Shown: positions 1 to 12,500 of the stretch, in pieces
Position numbering within the stretch: position 1 is the first letter of the stretch
Layout: each line of letters opens with the position of its first letter
Program-made: the position numbers and the translations under genes
Notes under the pieces: generated by a model
Seen by the model: the letters and a program-made list of their open reading frames with translations, nothing else
Databases searched by the model: none
Told to the model about the DNA's origin: nothing
NCBI RefSeq assembly: GCF_932526225.1
Contig: NC_064041.1
Span: 6,717,042-6,781,041 of the forward strand
Source of the DNA: Nematostella vectensis
Taxonomy: Eukaryota; Cnidaria; Anthozoa; Actiniaria; Edwardsiidae
DNA length: 64,000 nt
Reading direction: 5' to 3'

Positions 1-13
1 CTGATAAACCCTA

Positions 14-300
14 CCATGACCGTGACCCGTAGCGTGACCGTGACATATAGTGTGAACATGACCTAAGTTTGACCTTGACTTATAGCTTGACTGTGACCAG
101 AAGTTTGACCGTGACTTAAAGTGTGACCGTAACTTATAGTGTGACCGTGACCTGTAGTGTGACCGTGACCTGTAGTGTGACCGTGATCTGTAGTGTGACC
201 GTGACCTGTAGTGTGACCGTGACCTGTAGTGTGACCGTGACCTGTAGTGTGACCGTGACCTGTATTGTGACCGTGACCTATATTGGGACCGTCTGGTATC
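14..300. repeat. 18-bp minisatellite
   Basis: The stretch is built from tandem 18-bp units of the form TGTAGTGTGACCGTGACC, nearly perfect between about 120 and 270 and decaying to both sides. Long open frames on both strands (Gly-His-Gly-His-Thr-Thr and Ser-Val-Thr-Val-Thr-Cys periods) are by-products of the 18-bp period and are not genes. Confidence 0.9.
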
Positions 301-859
301 ATCTTCTGGTGGTAAGGCATTTCCAGGTATACTCCATGTACTAGACAAAATCATATTCAGGATCAAATTTTTGTATCACCCTACTCTTTCGTTATGGAGA
401 TTTTGTATTAAGGGTTAATTCATCCATTAGGTGGTCTTAGTTTTATACATCTATGCTTCATGGCCAAGTCCCACAAGAAAACCTTTGTTCATCACTCATT
501 CAATTCCTTTATACAATCACTCAAATCCATGGGCCTATTTAAACACTAAGTACGAATCTAGGGCTTCTCAATGTACCTAGTGCCATCGACACTATTTATA
601 TGACAGTATTGCCAACAATTTACATCCATAAAATTCATTTCGCTCTTTGATTGTTCATATTAGGTAAATCACATCGCTACGATCAATTCTCCCCTTCACC
701 TCCAGTGCCGAAGCGCCCATAGGGGCTGAGGAGGCCCGTGCCCTCCAACTTTTCCAATTTTTTCTCTGAAATTATAAGGACATGGGTGTGCCTCGAGTTT
801 TCAAAATGTCTCTGTATAGCGCTCCCCAGTTTCGAGGCCTGCTAGGCCTCGATCATCTT

Positions 860-1060
860 TCAATCATCTTGTATATTCAGTGCCGTAGCAGGCATCAAAA
901 TATTAGGGGCCCAACCCAGAAACCCGTTAGAAAATATTGTGGGGCACAGCAACACCCCTACTGGTCATTTCCTTAAAAATTTTGAAAATATTGGAGGCGG
1001 AGGGGGGGGGGGGGGGGCACGTGCACCCAGTGCCCAACCCCGGCCCTGGCCTTAGCACAC
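860..1060 (+). repeat. Dispersed repeat with G-run (copy 1)
   Basis: The segment containing 'CCCCTACTGGTCATTTCC', then 'TTTTGAAAATATTGG', a long G tract and 'CACGTGC' recurs at about 20430-20515 (plus) and 39180-39290 (minus), each time with the G tract in the same place. The three copies are diverged, so this is an older interspersed family of unknown class. No terminal inverted repeats or target duplications were seen. Confidence 0.6.
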
Positions 1061-1734
1061 CCTGTGGCGCTCTGGGTTCCCACGGGTAAAGATGAGGGTC
1101 GTTTTCTGAACTGTTCCGTGTAACCAAGAAAAGGATTAACAAACGCCCTCATTCCATTATTATTAGGCGGCGGTAGCAACTGTTGCATGGAGAGTGGAAC
1201 GTAGTACTGCTCCAAGGATAGGCGGCGAAGCAGCAAGCTCCGCAGTAAAAATTGTCGGACGCTTTAGAGCAAGCTGTTCACAAAATTCTCTCGAGGCTTT
1301 CCCGCCGCTGTTTGTATTCTTGTTCGTTCGCATTACTGTAGAGCAACAACAAAAATTTCTATTAAAGCGTTTCGCTTTTCTGGTCAAATTCAGAACAAGA
1401 GGAATTGTTTGTAGAATAAAGATAAGGTAGTGGTTCAGCCCCTTAGCAAATGGGATTGACAGCCCACTTTACTGATATACAGTAAATATTGGTCTATCTA
1501 TTAACTTATATTATTTAGGAAGATTTTGTAATTCGTTATCAACTATTATTAGCGTTTACCTATTAAACGACCAAACTCTATAAAGCGGTCACCTATGAAT
1601 GACCAGCCTCTATTAGACGGCCAATTGACCTCATATTGGAGTATTGCCCCGAGAATGGCTGCTCGGTACCACTGTACCATAAAAATTTGAAATAAAACTT
1701 TTAAGTTTACGAATTATTTTTCACGTATCAGTCA

Positions 1735-1737
<3 letters not shown>

Positions 1738-1806
<69 letters not shown>
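1738..1806. repeat. (TA)n microsatellite
   Basis: Uninterrupted TA dinucleotide run of about 65 bases. Confidence 0.97.
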
Positions 1807-1809
<3 letters not shown>

Positions 1810-2339
1810 AATATTTTATGGAAAATATTATTTTAATGAAATTATTTTGTTACTCGGAGTATCAGGGATATATGAGATATTATAGGAGTCTAGTAATAGG
1901 CAGAAATATAATCAAACTAAAGTCGTGTATTAAATTAAAAATGAAATAAAATATGGTGAGAATATAATGATACCACAAGCAAACGGTGTTTCGATAAATC
2001 ATTTTCGTAAATGTTTCTCGTGCATATTTCTACGGAGCCCGGGAAGTTTTCATTTTTTACGAGGATCGCTCGTACATTTTTGGGGATCGCGTTCATTTTT
2101 TTTGATCGCGTACACATTTTTTTCTCGACTTTTTTCCCGAATTTTTCCCCGACTTTTTTCTCGACTAGCGTCTGAAGGAGCTTTCATACTTTGTCAGTTA
2201 ATTTAATAATGAAAATGACTCATATTCATAGTGTAGAATAACGTTCCTAACCTTACCACGAGAGTCTGGTTAAATCCTTGTTGGGCTCTTTTATCAAGAA
2301 AACTGGAGAGGTGATTAGGGAAGGGTCATTATTTACCGA

Positions 2340-2425
2340 GGGGGGGGGGGGGGGGGGGAGGGCTGCTAAGTTTAATTTTTCTGGTTCAAACATTTCGGCA
2401 CTCCACACAAGAGGGGGGGGGGGGG
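2340..2425 (+). repeat. Two poly-G tracts
   Basis: G runs of roughly 18 (2341-2358) and 14 (2412-2425) bases about 55 bp apart. They belong to a window-wide set of G or C homopolymers (also near 1003, 4382, 5769, 5911, 14060, 14355, 28031, 28205, 47035, 58679). Confidence 0.85.
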
Positions 2426-3049
2426 GCGCTGACTTGCCCATAAAAGGGCGACGGAACTGGCCTTAAATACCACCAAGCCAGGAGAAAAGTTGATTTCGAT
2501 GCCATTTTTCAGGAGTGTAAATAATATTGTATAGGGGGTCTGGGGGCATGCTCCCCCGTGAAAATTTTGCCATTTCCAAATATATGAAATGCTAATTTTT
2601 GTTAAAACCTATGTAGAAAACAGTATAATTAGCTCTTTAAAACTGAAATATTATTAGAAATTCGTAAATTCAGTAATGGAAGTTGATACAACCAAAACTG
2701 TAAAAAATAACAATGGTGGAGGCAACACTCTAGGGGATAATGCTTTTCAACGCCAGGCAAAAAAAAGTCACGAAAGTGCAAGCAGAAGGCGCATCAAATT
2801 CATTTATCTATTTTGTAGGGGGCCTGGGGTTCTCCCCAGAAAAAAAAGAAATTCCAGACTTTTAGGAGGCTCGCAAATTGATCAAGATACCTGTTCAAAA
2901 AATAAGGCCCTCCCCTAAACCATGTATATCAAAATTTGAGGCCCTCCCACAAATCGACGCTCAAAAAATCCCAACCCTCCTCCCAAACATAGCAGCCCTC
3001 CCCCCCTTCCGTTAAATAATTACCCTTCCCTCAGCAGTACATGAGAACT

Positions 3050-3196
3050 GCGTCAGTACGCAGCTCTTACAAGCTGCAATTTGATTGGGCAAATGAACAA
3101 TATCCGCACCTCGACACAAGAACGAAAAGAATAGAGACAAAAGAACTCCTTTGTAGAACAAAGATAATAGGAGACAAAGCAGCTGCGTACTTACTC
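3050..3196. mobile_element. hAT-like MITE, copy 1
   Basis: A 147-bp element with 16-bp terminal inverted repeats (GCGTCAGTACGCAGCT left; the right end reads GAGTAAGTACGCAGCT on the other strand, 14/16 matching). It is flanked by a perfect 8-bp target site duplication TGAGAACT at 3042-3049 and 3197-3204. An almost identical copy lies at 7700-7847 with its own different 8-bp duplication. Eight-bp duplications and short TIRs are the hallmark of the hAT superfamily. The element has no coding capacity. Confidence 0.9.
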
Positions 3197-3468
3197 TGAG
3201 AACTAGGACAGTATGGCTAAGGCCTGTTAAAAATTGTTTGTTTTGCGATACCATTTATGTTTATGGCATGCAAATAACTCTATTGTATTGTAGTGCATTA
3301 TTTCGTGCAATGCTTAGTTGGCAATTTAGCTTAAAGCCATAACCCCTTCTTGATTGGTTCTTTTTAATTATGTTAGGTAATTATTCATGATTCTGAATAT
3401 CGTATTTCGCTCCATGTACACTGACTTCACAGTCTTCACCCATTTTGAACTAGCCATAGGTTTTGCAG

Positions 3469-3520
3469 CTTGCTCAAATCGCGGAAGGTGATCTACATGA
3501 AACAGTTACATTTGAAACAG
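3469..3520 (+). CDS. Tentative upstream exon of channel gene
   Basis: Acceptor TTTTGCAG at 3461-3468, 52-nt open segment, donor GTAAGC at 3521. It reads LAQIAEGDLHETVTFET and leaves one base, G. Joined to the AG that opens the exon at 6342 it gives GAG (Glu), keeping the frame into EEPPLDDRLLAHWALDG. Matching phase and good splice sites support it; the short length and lack of homology keep it tentative. Confidence 0.5.
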
Positions 3521-6500
3521 GTAAGCAGTTTACAAAAAGATTCATTTTTCTACTGACAAATGCAGAACAAATTCACAAAGGTTGCCGATGATACTTGCAT
3601 ATGCTGCTCCACTTGATGCATATTCTACACTTGAAGCTGGGACTTTAGGAAAATGAAAATGAAACTTAACTTTATGAATCTTGAAGCGGGGGTCTGCGCT
3701 GATATGAAATGCCGAAGAGCATTAAGATGATCTTGCCACGCTGTGTCTACAGAATTTATTCTTGCATTATCATAATTTACAATTATATTTACCTGCTTAG
3801 CAGCCGCTAGTGTCATGCAATATTGTTGCTATTAATCATTTGGTGTAATTCTTTTTCTAATAATTCATTGTGTACTATATTTTTTTAAGCTTCAACTGAA
3901 AATCAGACGTTCTTATTAAAAAAAGAATGTATCACTGGTTGAAGTAAATATTCTGACTTCAATAGAAGTCCTCTTGCTGACAAATTTCCGCAAGATGTAA
4001 TCCCAAAGTCGCTCTGGATTCGACTTCTCATTGTTTAAACGTACGGCTACCGTAAATCGACGTTCGAATTATTTCAAACTTTGGGAAAACTTCTCTGTTA
4101 CCTGTTAACTGTCTTCCTCACGCCTAAAAGGCACAAAAGACCTCTCCAGGAATCATAATCAATCTGGATCGGCCACAACTTTAGATCTATTTAGGCCATA
4201 GGTAGCCCAGGCCATGGTTTTGAAGCTTGTTCGTAGCTTGGAATCGGCTGTTATTCTTAGAGGTAAAACGAGTGGATTGAAGTCGCGATTTTTTGTGAAA
4301 CATTGCCAATAAAATTGCCTTAAAACTTAGAACATGCCTTGTTGTTGTCATATTTATGTGTAATATACGATTTTTTTTTTTGGGGGGGGGGGGGGGGGTG
4401 TAACAGAATATATGACTTCTCTCCCTACTAAGGAAAGAAACAAGGTTGGAGGCGCCATTTTCGGTAGCACTCAAATACCGTCGAAATTCGCGAGGAAAAT
4501 ACAACAAACGAAATATTTTTATCTCGCAGACCTATGCCAGGGTACACTTACATTCGATATGTGGCAAAACATCCGAGCTAAATCATTTTCCCTGGCCGCT
4601 AGCCATTTTTTAAAACGAGTAAGCAGCGATTTGAATCCTTGACCGGCGCCGTTGGACAATTAGGCACGCTCGGATGAACACGGAGCGAAGCAAACAACTT
4701 ATAGCGCGAGGCTGTCACCGGCGCATTCGATACGGATTTCATAATTTTTCATGGTCTAAAATTCAGAACTATCAGTTTTCGAAGCAAGGTAAGTAATCTG
4801 TTGTCTCTTATTTTTATTTAATTTATATAACAGATTACTATGCGCCGATGACAGCCTTGCAGACTTTCCACCTCGCAGGCTAATAATAGTTTGCTTCGCT
4901 CCGTGTTCAGCCATTCAAACCATTGCCTGGGCTACCTGTGTTTAGGCGCGTACACAGTGGGGTGCGCAGGGTGCGCGGGCACTCCCCTTGACGGCCGAAA
5001 AGTGGGTTATTTCTTATTTAAAATCTTCAAATACCATGCTTTTTCCATATGATACCTATGACTGCGTAATCCCCCTCGGCCAATCCTGGAAACGCCCCCG
5101 TATTACAACCTAATACCGCTAAACATAAAGCCAGCAAATGAATAAAGTTGGAATTTTGTTTTAAATTTTCGTTGTTGTTGATCTATTGCGTATGTATCTC
5201 TTGTCTGCTTTCTTGACGCCTGGTGCTTTTTGGCGCTCTCTTATTGGTTAGCGGCCTTACGGCCGCCGTGACTGCGAAATGGCTTCCGTCACCAAAAAAC
5301 AGTCGCGACTCGGAAACAAAAACACATGGTGCACGTGTGACTGAAAACGATTGTTATAAGCAAATAAACGTAATCAAAAACAAGTCATCCAGTTTGTGAA
5401 CCTGTAGCATTCTTGTTTGTGTACCTGTGTGCATTCACATGGCTTTCAGAAACAAGACTTCCATTGATCCGAGTTGATTTATTTAGTCTATATGATTCGT
5501 TAACGCAGGACGATGTCGAGTGAGTTTTTCCCGCTTGCTGAAGTAAACGATGCGTCACACGACCTTCCAGCCCCAGGTATTTAACCACGAGGTTGTTAAG
5601 AATTAGGGACGGGCCATTAGAAAAGTGAATGGGGGAGGGGAGCCAAGGAACAAAAACATACACGATGAAAGACCTGGGAAAAATGCATGCAGCCCAAACC
5701 AGATAAAAAATGCATTCAACGATTAAACAAAATTCATACACGTCTTAGAGACAAGAAAAAAAATGACTGAACCCCCCCCCCCCCCCTTCACTTTTCTAAT
5801 GGTCTTCTTTTATATCGATAGGAATCGCAACACTCTCCTCTCTCCTTATTCAGAATGCCAATCCCAGCTTTCCATTTCCCCATCTTTTGAACGGTGTGCC
5901 TCGCTCATTTACCCCCCCCCCCCCCCCTCATCTGAAGAAGAGTAATTATGCATCTACCTTAAAAAGCTTCTCCATTAGGAACTGCAATCGCCCTACTCCT
6001 CCCCCCTCTTATCTGAAGAAGGGTAATTGTGCATCTGTACCTTTAAAAAGTTTCTCAGTTAGGAACGGCAATCGCCCTACTCCTCCCCCCTCTCATCTGA
6101 AGAAGGGTAATTGTGCATCTGTACCTTTAAAAAGCTTCTCCATTAGGAACGGCAATCGCCCTACTCCTCCCCCTCTTATCTGAAGAAGGGTAATTGTGCA
6201 TCTGTACTTTTAAAAAGCTTCTCAATTAGGATCGGCAATTGCCCCGTCACCCTTTAGAAAAGCCTTCCCCTCCACTGGGGTGGCCCATACGAATAGATAA
6301 TTACGACCTACTATTTTTCCTGAAAGTTTTTATTGTTGCAGAGGAACCACCACTAGACGATCGATTGCTAGCGCATTGGGCGCTAGACGGCCTTGAAGAT
6401 GACGTCACAATTAGGTAAGTCCCGTGACGTCACTATTAGGTAAGTCATGTGACGTCACTATTAGGTAGGTCCTGTGACGTCACTATTAGGTAAGTCATGT

Positions 6501-9500
6501 GACGTCACTATTAGGTAAGTCATGTGACGTCACTATTAGGTAAGTCATGTGACGTCACTATTAGGTAGGTCCTGTGACGTCACTATTAGGTAGGTCCTGT
6601 GACGTCACTATTAGGTAAGTCCTGTGACGTCACTATTAGGTAGGTCCTGTGACGTCACAATTAGGTAGGTCCTGTGACGTCTTTATTAGGTAGGTCATGT
6701 GACGTCTTTATTAGGTAAGTCATGTGACGTCACTATTAGGTAAGTCATGTGACGTCACTATTAGGTAGGTCCTGTGACGTCACTATTAGGTAAGTCATGT
6801 GACGTCACTATTAGGTAGGTCCTGTGACGTCACTATTAGGTAGGTCCTGTGACGTCACTATTAGGTAGGTCCTGTGACGTCACTATTAGGTAAGTCCTGT
6901 GGCGTCACTATTAGGTAGGTCCTGTGACGTCACTATTAGGTAGGTCCTGTGGCGTCACTTTTAGGTAGGTCCTGTGACGTCACTATTAGGTAGGTCCTGT
7001 GGCGTCACTATTAGGTTAGTTCCGTGACGTCATTATTAGGTTAGGGATAATGGAATTTATCTCGAGTAGGATTTAATTATAGTTTCACTAGATAAGGTTT
7101 ACAGGTTTGATGGCGACAGGGGGGAATATCCGGATATATAAAAACTTGCTCGGGATAAAGGTTTAGTTTAAATCGTGGAATTAAAATCGCCTTCCATTCT
7201 TCGAGGGGCACCTTTAGGTAATAATACCCGTTTTCTTCCTATGTAAGAGTCATGCAGCACTGTTGTTAAATCCGAAATGTTATAATGGCAACACTAAAAA
7301 CGTAAAATAAACGTAATAGTAGCTGGCCAATCCGGGATGAGTGCTGTCGTTCTAATTTTTCACTACCGCTTAGTGATGAGTAGGCCCGATTTCTAGCTTA
7401 GCTTTTACGGTCGCTTCTCTATTTTCATGTTTTTGTATTACCCTCGAGTTTATTGTAATTTTATTCAATAATTTTCTTGTTAACTCATTAAAGTTGAAAA
7501 TAGAAACGGATGGGTATCTAGCAATAAAGGCATTGTTTTGAGCAGTTTCCTTTCTATGAAAAAATGTGCCATAAACGTATGCATGTGTATCAAAATATAT
7601 TTTCAACAAGCCCTACACCCTTCCCAAGTTTTGTCGATATGTTATTCAAGAATCAAGCTTTATAAACTGGTCAGGAGAATGATTTTTGTTACATGAATCG
7701 GGTCAGTACGCAGCTCTTACAAGCTGCAATTTGATTGGGCAAATGAACAATATCCGCACCTCGACACAAAGAACGAGAAGAATAGAGACAAAAGAACTCC
7801 TTTGTAGAACAAAGATAATAGGAGACAAAGCAGCTGCGTACTAACTCCATGAATCAAAGGAAACAACAACTTTATTAAAACAAAAACTGCCTTGCGATGC
7901 GCGCAAAGCAGGCTGGTCGCATTGCAAAGTGATCCCGGCACCCCTCGCGCGCCTAGTTTTAAGCCAGTTTTGCATGACAGTGCTGAATAACGTATGCGCA
8001 TGCGCGTGTTCTGGCAAAAATAATCAAAATTTCAGTGTTGAATCGTTCGAGTAACGGTACGAAAGGCTGACTTCGGTCGCTGTTTTGACGTACTGTACAG
8101 CATTAAAACCATACTGTACAAAAGATGACAGATTTGTGTGACAATGAGGGAGTCATAAAGAAAATTTTTGCCTTATGTTTGGTCTAGTTTTCTTAGCATT
8201 CGCCAAAATGTGACAGTTTGCCGGTAAAACCCAGCCATTAAAAAACAAAAAGGCTGTTTAACCGCGCGGTTCTGGAACTAGTCTTGCGTGTTTCAGCAGT
8301 GTCGCTTTGCATTGGATTAGAACTGTGTCTCCGCTCGGTCGCTTCAGGCGACCTCGCTGCGATAGCAATTAGGGCCCGCGCCCTAAGCAGAGTTAGGCTA
8401 AGTTCATCCGTCGAATAATCCATGAACCATTTTAATGCAAATGCTTGCAAATGAATCGAGTCGATTGTTTTATCTTCATTTGCATGCATTTGTATTGAAT
8501 ACGGCTCCTAGATTATTCCGACATTTGAACTTAGCCTAAGTGTAATTCTTAATTTCAGGAAGAAAAGTAAGAGTAAATCTACATACAACAATGACACGGT
8601 TATGTTCCGTTTATGTTCCGACTCTGTTCCGTTTATGTTACTACTTTGTTCCGTTAATGTTCCGACGCTGTTCCATTTATTCCGACTGTTCCGGATTTAT
8701 TTATTTTTCATTTTGAATCCTATGGTATATATTATTTGGCCAATCTGTGATTTTAATTTCAGCGACGACAGTGATATAACGTTTATAAGGGCTCAGGATG
8801 GTCGCCAAGCGTTGATGTATTCTGGAACGCGGGACGCCTCGTCGAGCGAATCAGCATTCTCTGCTAGGATTCCCGCGTTTAATGTAGATAGCACCAGTTT
8901 CACGGTTTGCCTATGGTTTTGGCTGAGTGACAACTGTGACGTTCTCTTATTGGCTGATGCTGCGACCCCACGGCAGTTCTCGATCAAATGCCTCCAGGAG
9001 AGTCTCCACTTTGTACTCAAAGGAGAGACTGGGAACGACGTGCTGAGCATCAAGGGAAGGTGTTGTAATCACGTGACTTTTATTTGCTGCTCGTTCAAAG
9101 TTTGTATCTTTATATAACCCAGGGGTAGTGGAGTGGTCCCAGAAAAAAAAGGGACGGGGCTGGAGGAAATACAGACAGTTTTAAAAGATGTATAATATCG
9201 TAACAAATGTCAATACAGATCTGCTTGCCCTTTCTCAACAATGGATTATTTGAATAAATTGTAAACTGTCCGGCATTTAGTCCATCGAGGACCTTTCCCG
9301 ACTGTCGGGCATATAGCCACTGCGTATAAAATAAATAAATAAATTAAAAACATCCCCTCAGAAAAGTGTCTGTGTGGAGGGCAATGGTGGATGGGTGGGG
9401 GGAGGCATCGCGTTCCTCACCCATCCCAGTCAAAAAAAACATTTTGCATGCTTTAACGTACAAACATCCCCCAGAAATGATCTGAACTTCCGACTATATT

Positions 9501-12500
9501 ATTTACTTCTTACTTTTAGCAAAATCCCAACGGGAAAGTGGTGCCACATTGCGTTTGTTTGGGATTGTGATTTGAAGCAAGGTGAGCTCTTTGTTGATGG
9601 GCACTCTGTTGCTATGGGAACGTCGCAGTACCCGGAGAGTTGTCTGGCTCAAGTATGTGCACAGCGATTTGTCCTGGCTTACTTGCAGGAGGTAGGTGTA
9701 GTTCTGAGTTTTAGGTGTTTCATCCATTGGCTTTTCCAAGCAGCCAGTACAGACAAAATCATACAAAATTCTTAAATGCAAAACAAAATAAAGCAATGCA
9801 ATGCAGGAATCGCAATCGCACAATATAAAGAAATATGTCTATGGTCAAATGGTATCTTCTAGAAATAATTTTGTCTATTCAAGAGACCATAAGATATTTT
9901 GCTATCTTGATCTTTGCTGATTTCCTATAAGGACATACCCCCCCTCCCCCCTAAGAGATAAGGTAAACTTGAACTACCGTTATAATTGCGTTATTACATA
10001 GTGTTTAATATAGGGTTATTTTTGAAAATATAGATCCCAGCCGACCGTATCTACTTCTAAGAGCTTGCTAGTAAACATCTTCTGCTAGCATTGTTTCTAA
10101 ACCAAATATTTTCTTTTCTTGACAGTTGCATGAAATATTGTATAATGGTACCCTGAATATCAGGTTTGGAATGAGAGAGTTGCTGGTGTTTGGATGTGCG
10201 CTAACAAGAGAACAAATATCAGGAGCTAGTGAGTTTGAAATAGAAGATATATTAAAATGTGAACTTTAAAAGCACACTAGCATACACACATTGGCACCAG
10301 TCGGGCCAAGACGGAACGCTAGCACAGTCTATTACCCGTGCAGTTCGGCAACCATGGACAGCTGTTTCGTCCTTATTAGGACTCGTCAGCATGGCATAGC
10401 CGGTTTGCCTCAGTTAAACTTCATCGGCAAAAAAGACTAGAAAAGGTCGCATGCGTGATCCGCACAATTGGCATCACGCTAGCCCCGTCGCAGCTCTAGA
10501 TCCCACATGGATCTAAGCTGTGGTTTAAAGCACTTCGTTCGAGTCGAAGTCGCCCTGCAGTTTTTTTGCCGATGAAGTTTAACTGAGGCAAACCGGCTAT
10601 GCCATGCTGACGAGTCCTAATAAGGACGAAATGATGATAGATGAAAGATGATGATTATGATGGTGATGATAGATGATGATTATGATGGTGACGATAGATG
10701 ATGATTATGATGGTGACGATAGATGATGATTATGATGGTGATGATAGATGATGATTATGATGGTGACGATAGATGATGATTATGATGGTGATGATAGATA
10801 ATGATTATGATGGTGATGATAAATGGCGGCGATGATGATGCTGATGATGGGTTGTGATGGATAGATGGTGGATATTTTTTACAGAACGTTTTGTTTTTAA
10901 TTGTAAGAACAAGTCCTATTATCCCTTAGCTTGGCATTTACGTTCCGATTCAACTGTTCTCTTAATAGTGATAATTTATTCAGTTTCTTTCCCGGATATA
11001 GTAGCAGAACAAACCACAAGCGGTAGCCGAAACAAAATAAACCTCAAACGCGAATAGAGCCAGTTCCCATAAACTACCTCAAGCATTATCAGACTTACTT
11101 TGATGTTGTTGTCCTTGTGCACAGCGGACATTACGGAAGAAATAATCGAATTAGTGAAACATTGTTGATGGTGATGATTATGATTGAATGTGATGGTGGT
11201 GAAAATGATAATATTAAAATGATACTTACACAGGTTATTATGTTAACATGACCGTATATTGCTTTGTTTTAAATTATAGTGTTAGCAAGAAAAGTGAACC
11301 TTCCAAGATATCTCCCGGAATCAAAGTAACTGACTTAAGCGTAGATATTCACCTTCAGGATACCGTAGACCCAAGCGGTAATTACTCTGATCGTCCCGGC
11401 AAAATCGCTCGCGCTCGCGTCGGATTAAAGCAAATGCCAACCAACTATATATCAATTTAAAGCTTAATGATTGTACTTTCCTCCTAAAATAATAATTTAG
11501 ATTTTGAGTGCTTTGCCTGGTCCGAAGTGCGAAATCGACTACTTTTAAACATACGAATTATTTATACACACCAAAAACGCGTAACCTCCCGGGGTCTGCT
11601 TTATATCTTTCGTCATGTACTGAACTGACGAACCGTGTCTACATTTGACGTCACACAGCCTCATTGATTAATAGTCAAGGGTCAGAGTTAGGCGTGGATT
11701 AATTTTGCTACTTTGGCTACAACGCGCTAATTAAGTCCGTAGCAAAAAGAGCTATTGATTATCCGCGGCACGGTGTGGCAAGACAATATCTATACTAAAT
11801 TTTGCAAAGTTGTAAACTACGCCAAGATTAAGGAAGAATCCTTGGCTTCCTTCGAAGAAGGCCAAGCGAGGAAGAAAGCCCAAAACATAGAGTTGTCTCC
11901 GTTCGCGGTCTTTTTAAGTTTTCCGCCCTCTTCTTTTCTTCGGTGCAAGCTCGCTTGTCTAGGCATCTTCCTTCACATGCACGACTAGCGCTATGACATT
12001 TGAGCGCCTAAGAGTTTTCCCGCTGCGTGTAGAGCGTGCAATGTGATTGGTTGCCATACGTGGCTCTATTTGCTCTTCGTCTGTCATTACTGCCACGCTG
12101 CCTCTAATGTTTACACAACTTCAATCGCCGATATCTCGCAATCAAATTTCACCCCATTTTACTCTAAATATGTGAATTAAAGGTACACTTCTAACCGCCC
12201 GATTCCTGCGCAACTTGGCAAGCGTCTAGAGTAAACGCTTATAAAGTTGATATAAATACGGATAAATCTCGGATAAAACGTCTATAATGATACTGACGCG
12301 CTTGTATGCTAATTAGAGGGAAAAACCGTAAAACTAAGTTCCCCGGATGTAGATCGCGGGACTTTGAGCTAAGTAAACAGGATTATGGGATTATTGACGC
12401 CTTCGAGAATAACGCTACACTCATTCGAATTCGGTTTTTCATGAATATCTGGGGGAGTATTTAAAATTTTGGTTTTTTTTATTTGCTAACATCTAGAGTG

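Larger units (their letters stand above)
330..3049. other. Region without a recognised gene
   Basis: I find no exon here that I can defend. It holds a degenerate dispersed repeat (about 690-1060), a (TA)n tract, several G homopolymers and short paralogous fragments (about 2530-2600 and 2805-2870 share a 'TAGGGGG-TCTGGGG' type motif). A GC-richer stretch at 1150-1430 could be a promoter or 5' untranslated exon of the downstream channel gene, but nothing in it proves this. Confidence 0.5.

Noticed and set aside
63-344. 85- and 73-codon repeat proteins at the window start
   Set aside because: Both are 18-bp minisatellite read on opposite strands.
1194-1430. 78-codon plus-strand frame as first exon of the channel gene
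   Set aside because: No homology, the phase does not fit the next exon, and an equal-length frame exists on the other strand.
5905-7046. CRISPR array
   Set aside because: Units are contiguous with no unique spacers, and this is animal genomic DNA.
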